Shown here: positions 14,526 through 16,638 of the stretch, piece by piece
How positions within the stretch are numbered: position 1 is the stretch's first letter
Layout: each line of letters begins with the position of its first letter
DNA from: JBOFZL01 sp051655155
Lineage (GTDB): Bacteria; Bacillota; Clostridia; Peptostreptococcales; Filifactoraceae
Assembly: GCA_051655155.1 (NCBI GenBank)
Contig: JBOFZL010000076.1
Span: 1-16,638, forward strand
Length of the DNA: 16,638 nucleotides
Reading direction: 5' to 3'
The notes under the pieces: model-generated
Seen by the model: the letters and a program-made list of their open reading frames with translations, nothing else
What the model was told of the DNA's origin: nothing
The model's database searches: none
Translations under genes and position numbers: made by a program

Positions 14526-15023
14526 ATGAAAAAACTTGGAACAAGAGGTATGCTTATTGGTGCCTTATTAGTAGCAATTTCAGTTGTTTTAGCAAGATTT
14601 GTAGGGTTTATGCTTCCGGGTGGTGCAATTAGGATTAGTTTTACTAATGTTCCTATTATTTTAGGGGGCATGTTTCTTGGTCCTATAGGTGGCTTTATTG
14701 TCGGAGCGGTTTCAGATATTATTGGAGCTATTTTATTTCCTCAAGGAACTTTTTTCCCGGGGTTTGTATTGTCTTCAGGATTAGTGGGTCTTATACCTGG
14801 GTTGATTATGAAATCTGAGAAAGATTTTACGATTACTAGGGTGGTTATTGCTAATATTATTATTTTTGCAATAGTTTCCATTGGGCTTAATACATTTTGG
14901 TTAAGTATTTTATTAAAAAAAGGGTTTTTAGCTTTATTTCCAGGCAGACTTATTGCTAGTGGGATTTTAACATTTATTAATACGTTTTTTGTTTATATAA
15001 TTGCTAAAAGGGTAAAGTTATAG
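14526..15023 (+). CDS. folT: Folate ECF transporter S component
   Basis: FolT is the membrane substrate-binding subunit of an energy-coupling factor transporter; it works with a shared EcfA/A'/T module, not encoded here, to import folates. The 165-residue protein is almost all membrane segments. FMLPGGAIRISFTNVPIILGG, split over the first two helices, and the following GPIGGFIVGAVSDIIGAIL match the folate-type S components. I chose ATG 14526 rather than an upstream in-frame ATG at 14433, because AAGGAGG (14514-14520) fits it and the upstream codons lie in the riboswitch. Substrate assignment rests on both the protein and the THF riboswitch upstream. It is followed by its own terminator, so it is probably a single-gene transcript. 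Confidence 0.92.
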   Translation: MKKLGTRGMLIGALLVAISVVLARFVGFMLPGGAIRISFTNVPIILGGMFLGPIGGFIVGAVSDIIGAILFPQGTFFPGFVLSSGLVGLIPGLIMKSEKDFTITRVVIANIIIFAIVSIGLNTFWLSILLKKGFLALFPGRLIASGILTFINTFFVYIIAKRVKL

Positions 15024-15047
15024 TATATTTATAAATTATCATGAATG

Positions 15048-15076
15048 AAAAAGCTACGATTTATTCGTAGCTTTTT
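15048..15076 (+). terminator. Rho-independent terminator after folT
   Basis: AAAAAGCTACGA (15048-15059) pairs perfectly with TCGTAGCTTTTT (15065-15076) around a 5-base loop, and the 3' arm ends in a T-run. It lies 24 bases after the folT stop. Confidence 0.88.
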
Positions 15077-15170
15077 GCAATTTACATAGATTGGCTGTGT
15101 TTTTAGTTTCTATGAAGTGACTTAGGTAGTGTTTATTCAGCAGAAATTTAGATAGAATTGGGAGGTTATT

Positions 15171-16037
15171 ATGGAGTTTTATAGTTTAAATAAGTTTTTG
15201 AAAGAAAGATTTGATGACAAAGTTATAAAGTTATCTTTAGACGGAGGTTTTAGTTGTCCTAATAGAGATGGAACTTTAGGGTATGAGGGTTGTATATTTT
15301 GTTCAGAGGAGGGTTCTGGAGAATTTAGTGGTAGTAGAATGGAAAGTATAACTGAGCAAATGAAATCCCAAGTAAAGTTGCTTAGTAACAAGTGGGATTC
15401 GAAAAAATATATAGCGTATTTTCAAAGTTTTACTAATACGTACGGTTCTATAGATAGGTTAAGAAGCGTTTATGATGAGGCTTTAAGTTTTCCTGGAACT
15501 GTAGGTTTAGCTATCGCAACTAGAGGGGATTGTATTTCTCAGGATGTTGTTGACTTGCTATCGGAATATAATAAGAAAACATTGTTGTGGGTAGAGATAG
15601 GTATTCAAAGTGTACACCAATCAACTGGGAAGTTTATTAGACGTGGTTATGATATGAAGGTATTTGAAGAAGCTTTAGAGAGGTTAAAGAAAGCTGATAT
15701 TAAAGTGGTAGTTCATGTTATAGTTGGACTTCCAAGTGAAACCTTAGAGGATACTAATAATAGTATAGTAAGGCTTTGTGATATGGGGATATGGGGGATA
15801 AAGATTCATATGCTTTATATTTGTAGGGGTACAACTCTTTCGAAATTTTATGAAAAAGAGCCTTTTTATCTGCTTACAGCCGATGAGTATGTAAACTTTT
15901 TGAAAGTTGTATTAACAAAGATTCCTCCTAATATAGTTATTCATAGAATTACCGGAGATTGTAAGAAAAGTGAATTAATAGCTCCTTGGTGGATCTTAAA
16001 TAAAAGGTATATTTTAAATTCAATTAATAAGATTTAG
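15171..16037 (+). CDS. Radical SAM protein, TIGR01212 (YhcC/YtqA-like) family
   Basis: The protein should bind a 4Fe-4S cluster and S-adenosylmethionine. The ligand cysteines are C29, C41 and C44 in CPNRDGTLGYEGCIFC, a CX11CX2C spacing that differs from the common CX3CX2C and is characteristic of this family and the related Elp3 group. The N-terminal YSLNKFLKERFDDKVIKLSLDGG, the middle WVEIGIQS and VVVHVIVGLPSE, and the C-terminal HRITGDCKKSELIAPWW are all family features. It has 288 residues, slightly short of the usual 300 or more, but both ends look complete. GGGAGG (15160-15165) precedes ATG 15171. The biochemical role of the family is not settled. No convincing promoter was found in 15077-15159, but the terminator upstream implies one. 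Confidence 0.93.
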   Translation: MEFYSLNKFLKERFDDKVIKLSLDGGFSCPNRDGTLGYEGCIFCSEEGSGEFSGSRMESITEQMKSQVKLLSNKWDSKKYIAYFQSFTNTYGSIDRLRSVYDEALSFPGTVGLAIATRGDCISQDVVDLLSEYNKKTLLWVEIGIQSVHQSTGKFIRRGYDMKVFEEALERLKKADIKVVVHVIVGLPSETLEDTNNSIVRLCDMGIWGIKIHMLYICRGTTLSKFYEKEPFYLLTADEYVNFLKVVLTKIPPNIVIHRITGDCKKSELIAPWWILNKRYILNSINKI

Positions 16038-16050
16038 TGGTATACTTTAA

Positions 16051-16079
16051 TTGAATTAGATAATAGTTTATGTTACTAT
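16051..16079 (+). promoter_or_regulatory. Promoter of the phosphosugar mutase gene (TTGAAT-17-TACTAT)
   Basis: TTGAAT (16051-16056) and TACTAT (16074-16079) are 17 bases apart in the 65-base gap before the gene. Predicted start near 16086, leaving a very short leader ahead of AGGAGG at 16092. No terminator is seen after the radical SAM gene, so read-through could also occur. Confidence 0.5.
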
Positions 16080-16085
16080 TAACAT
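16061..16085. promoter_or_regulatory. Overlapping inverted repeats across the -10 box
   Basis: Two repeats overlap: TAATAGT (16061-16067) with ACTATTA (16075-16081), and ATGTTA (16070-16075) with TAACAT (16080-16085). Both cover the -10 box and could be an operator. The DNA is AT-rich, so this is weak. Confidence 0.3.
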
Positions 16086-16102
16086 ATGAATAGGAGGTAA
16101 GT

Positions 16103-16638
16103 ATGAGTTATAAAGATTTATTTAATTCTTGGTTGGAGGATCCTTTTATTGATGAGGAAACAAAAATTGAGTTAATGGCAATTGTTGATGAAAATGAAAT
16201 AGAAGATAGGTTTTATCAAGATTTGGAGTTTGGGACAGCAGGGCTAAGGGGTAAACTTGGAGCTGGTACAAATCGTATGAATAAATATGTTGTTGCTAAG
16301 GCAACTTATGCTTTGGCTAAGGTTATTTTATCTTTTGGCGAAGAGGCAAAGAGTAAAGGTGTGGCCATTGCCTTTGATTGTAGGAATTTTTCTATTGAGT
16401 TCAGTCAAATAGCGGCGAGAACTTTAGCAGCGACAGGTATAAAAGTATATCTTTTTGAGAGCTTAAGACCTACTCCAGAACTTTCATATGCTGTTAGATA
16501 TTATAATTGTATAGCCGGAATAAATATTACTGCTAGTCATAATCCAAAGGATTATAATGGGTATAAAGTTTATTGGGAGGAAGGCTCGCAAATTAAAGAG
16601 GAGATAGGAAATAAGATATTAGATGAATATAAATCTAT
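16103..16638 (+). CDS. Phosphoglucomutase/phosphomannomutase (phospho-sugar mutase), 5' part
   Basis: The gene enters the window's right edge open; about 178 codons are present, whereas family members of this type are near 560-580 residues. The enzyme interconverts hexose 1- and 6-phosphates through a phosphoserine. The active-site serine is S145 in NITASHNPKDYNGYKVYW, and the N-terminal FGTAGLRGKLGAGTNRMN is diagnostic of the PgcA-like branch used in Gram-positives to feed UDP-glucose for wall polymers and glycolipids. ATG 16103 has AGGAGG at 16092-16097. The early WLEDPFIDEETKIEL region is also typical. The metal-binding and sugar-binding loops lie beyond the window. No frameshift is visible. 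Confidence 0.93.
   Translation, partial: MSYKDLFNSWLEDPFIDEETKIELMAIVDENEIEDRFYQDLEFGTAGLRGKLGAGTNRMNKYVVAKATYALAKVILSFGEEAKSKGVAIAFDCRNFSIEFSQIAARTLAATGIKVYLFESLRPTPELSYAVRYYNCIAGINITASHNPKDYNGYKVYWEEGSQIKEEIGNKILDEYKS

Noticed and set aside
15179..15391. Open frame on the - strand inside the radical SAM gene
   Set aside because: Antisense to the region encoding the cluster-binding cysteines; no start signals.

Overview
The window is about 16.6 kb of very AT-rich DNA with strong AGGAGG-type ribosome binding sites, TTG and GTG starts, one-base stop/start overlaps, lipoproteins with Gram-positive lipoboxes and a pyrH-frr-uppS-cdsA-rseP-ispG housekeeping cluster. This points to a low-GC Gram-positive, most likely of the Clostridia. 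Species cannot be fixed from the sequence. No tRNA, rRNA, CRISPR array, transposase, phage gene or plasmid origin was seen.

Region 1 (1-4882, + strand) is a conserved growth cluster: the 3' end of pyrH (UMP kinase), frr (ribosome recycling factor), an unnamed 66-residue protein, uppS, cdsA, rseP and ispG. It links nucleotide and ribosome turnover to undecaprenyl-phosphate carrier synthesis, phospholipid precursor synthesis, intramembrane proteolysis and the MEP isoprenoid pathway. A strong promoter sits at the end of the 66-residue gene and is followed at once by a GC-rich hairpin with a T-run, so uppS onward is probably a separately controlled unit. No dxr lies between cdsA and rseP, and no polC follows ispG, though both are common in related gene orders.

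Region 2 (4903-6817, +) is a three-gene module: an ApbE-type flavin transferase lipoprotein, a membrane-anchored NusG-domain-II protein with three cysteines, and a Gx-transporter/heptaprenyl-synthase-component-I-like membrane protein. The trio resembles part of the flavin-based extracytoplasmic electron transfer loci of Firmicutes. It ends at a bidirectional terminator. Region 3 (6913-8415, - strand) is a PrsA-type lipoprotein foldase and a small membrane-anchored protein translated from a start that abuts the prsA stop.

Region 4 (8639-12391, +) is the accessory and least familiar part: a PRC-barrel protein with a long acidic middle, a membrane protein that looks like a degenerate YoaR/VanW-family protein without the GGGxCQ hallmark, a prepilin peptidase with no pilin nearby, and then a secreted transglutaminase-like enzyme with an intact Cys-His-Asp triad. 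A perfect bidirectional terminator separates it from a convergent gene for a secreted beta-propeller protein (12436-14163, -).

Region 5 (14164-16638) begins with a divergent control region: a promoter with a palindrome over its -35 box for the beta-propeller gene, and on the other strand a promoter followed within a few bases by a tetrahydrofolate (THF) riboswitch. The riboswitch leads into a hairpin that hides the Shine-Dalgarno sequence of folT, the folate ECF transporter S component. A TIGR01212-type radical SAM gene and the 5' part of a phosphoglucomutase/phosphomannomutase gene complete the window.

The strongest non-coding result is the THF riboswitch with a visible translational expression platform. 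The strongest coding candidate for something undescribed is the PRC-barrel / degenerate VanW / prepilin peptidase gene set. Its function cannot be proved from this window.
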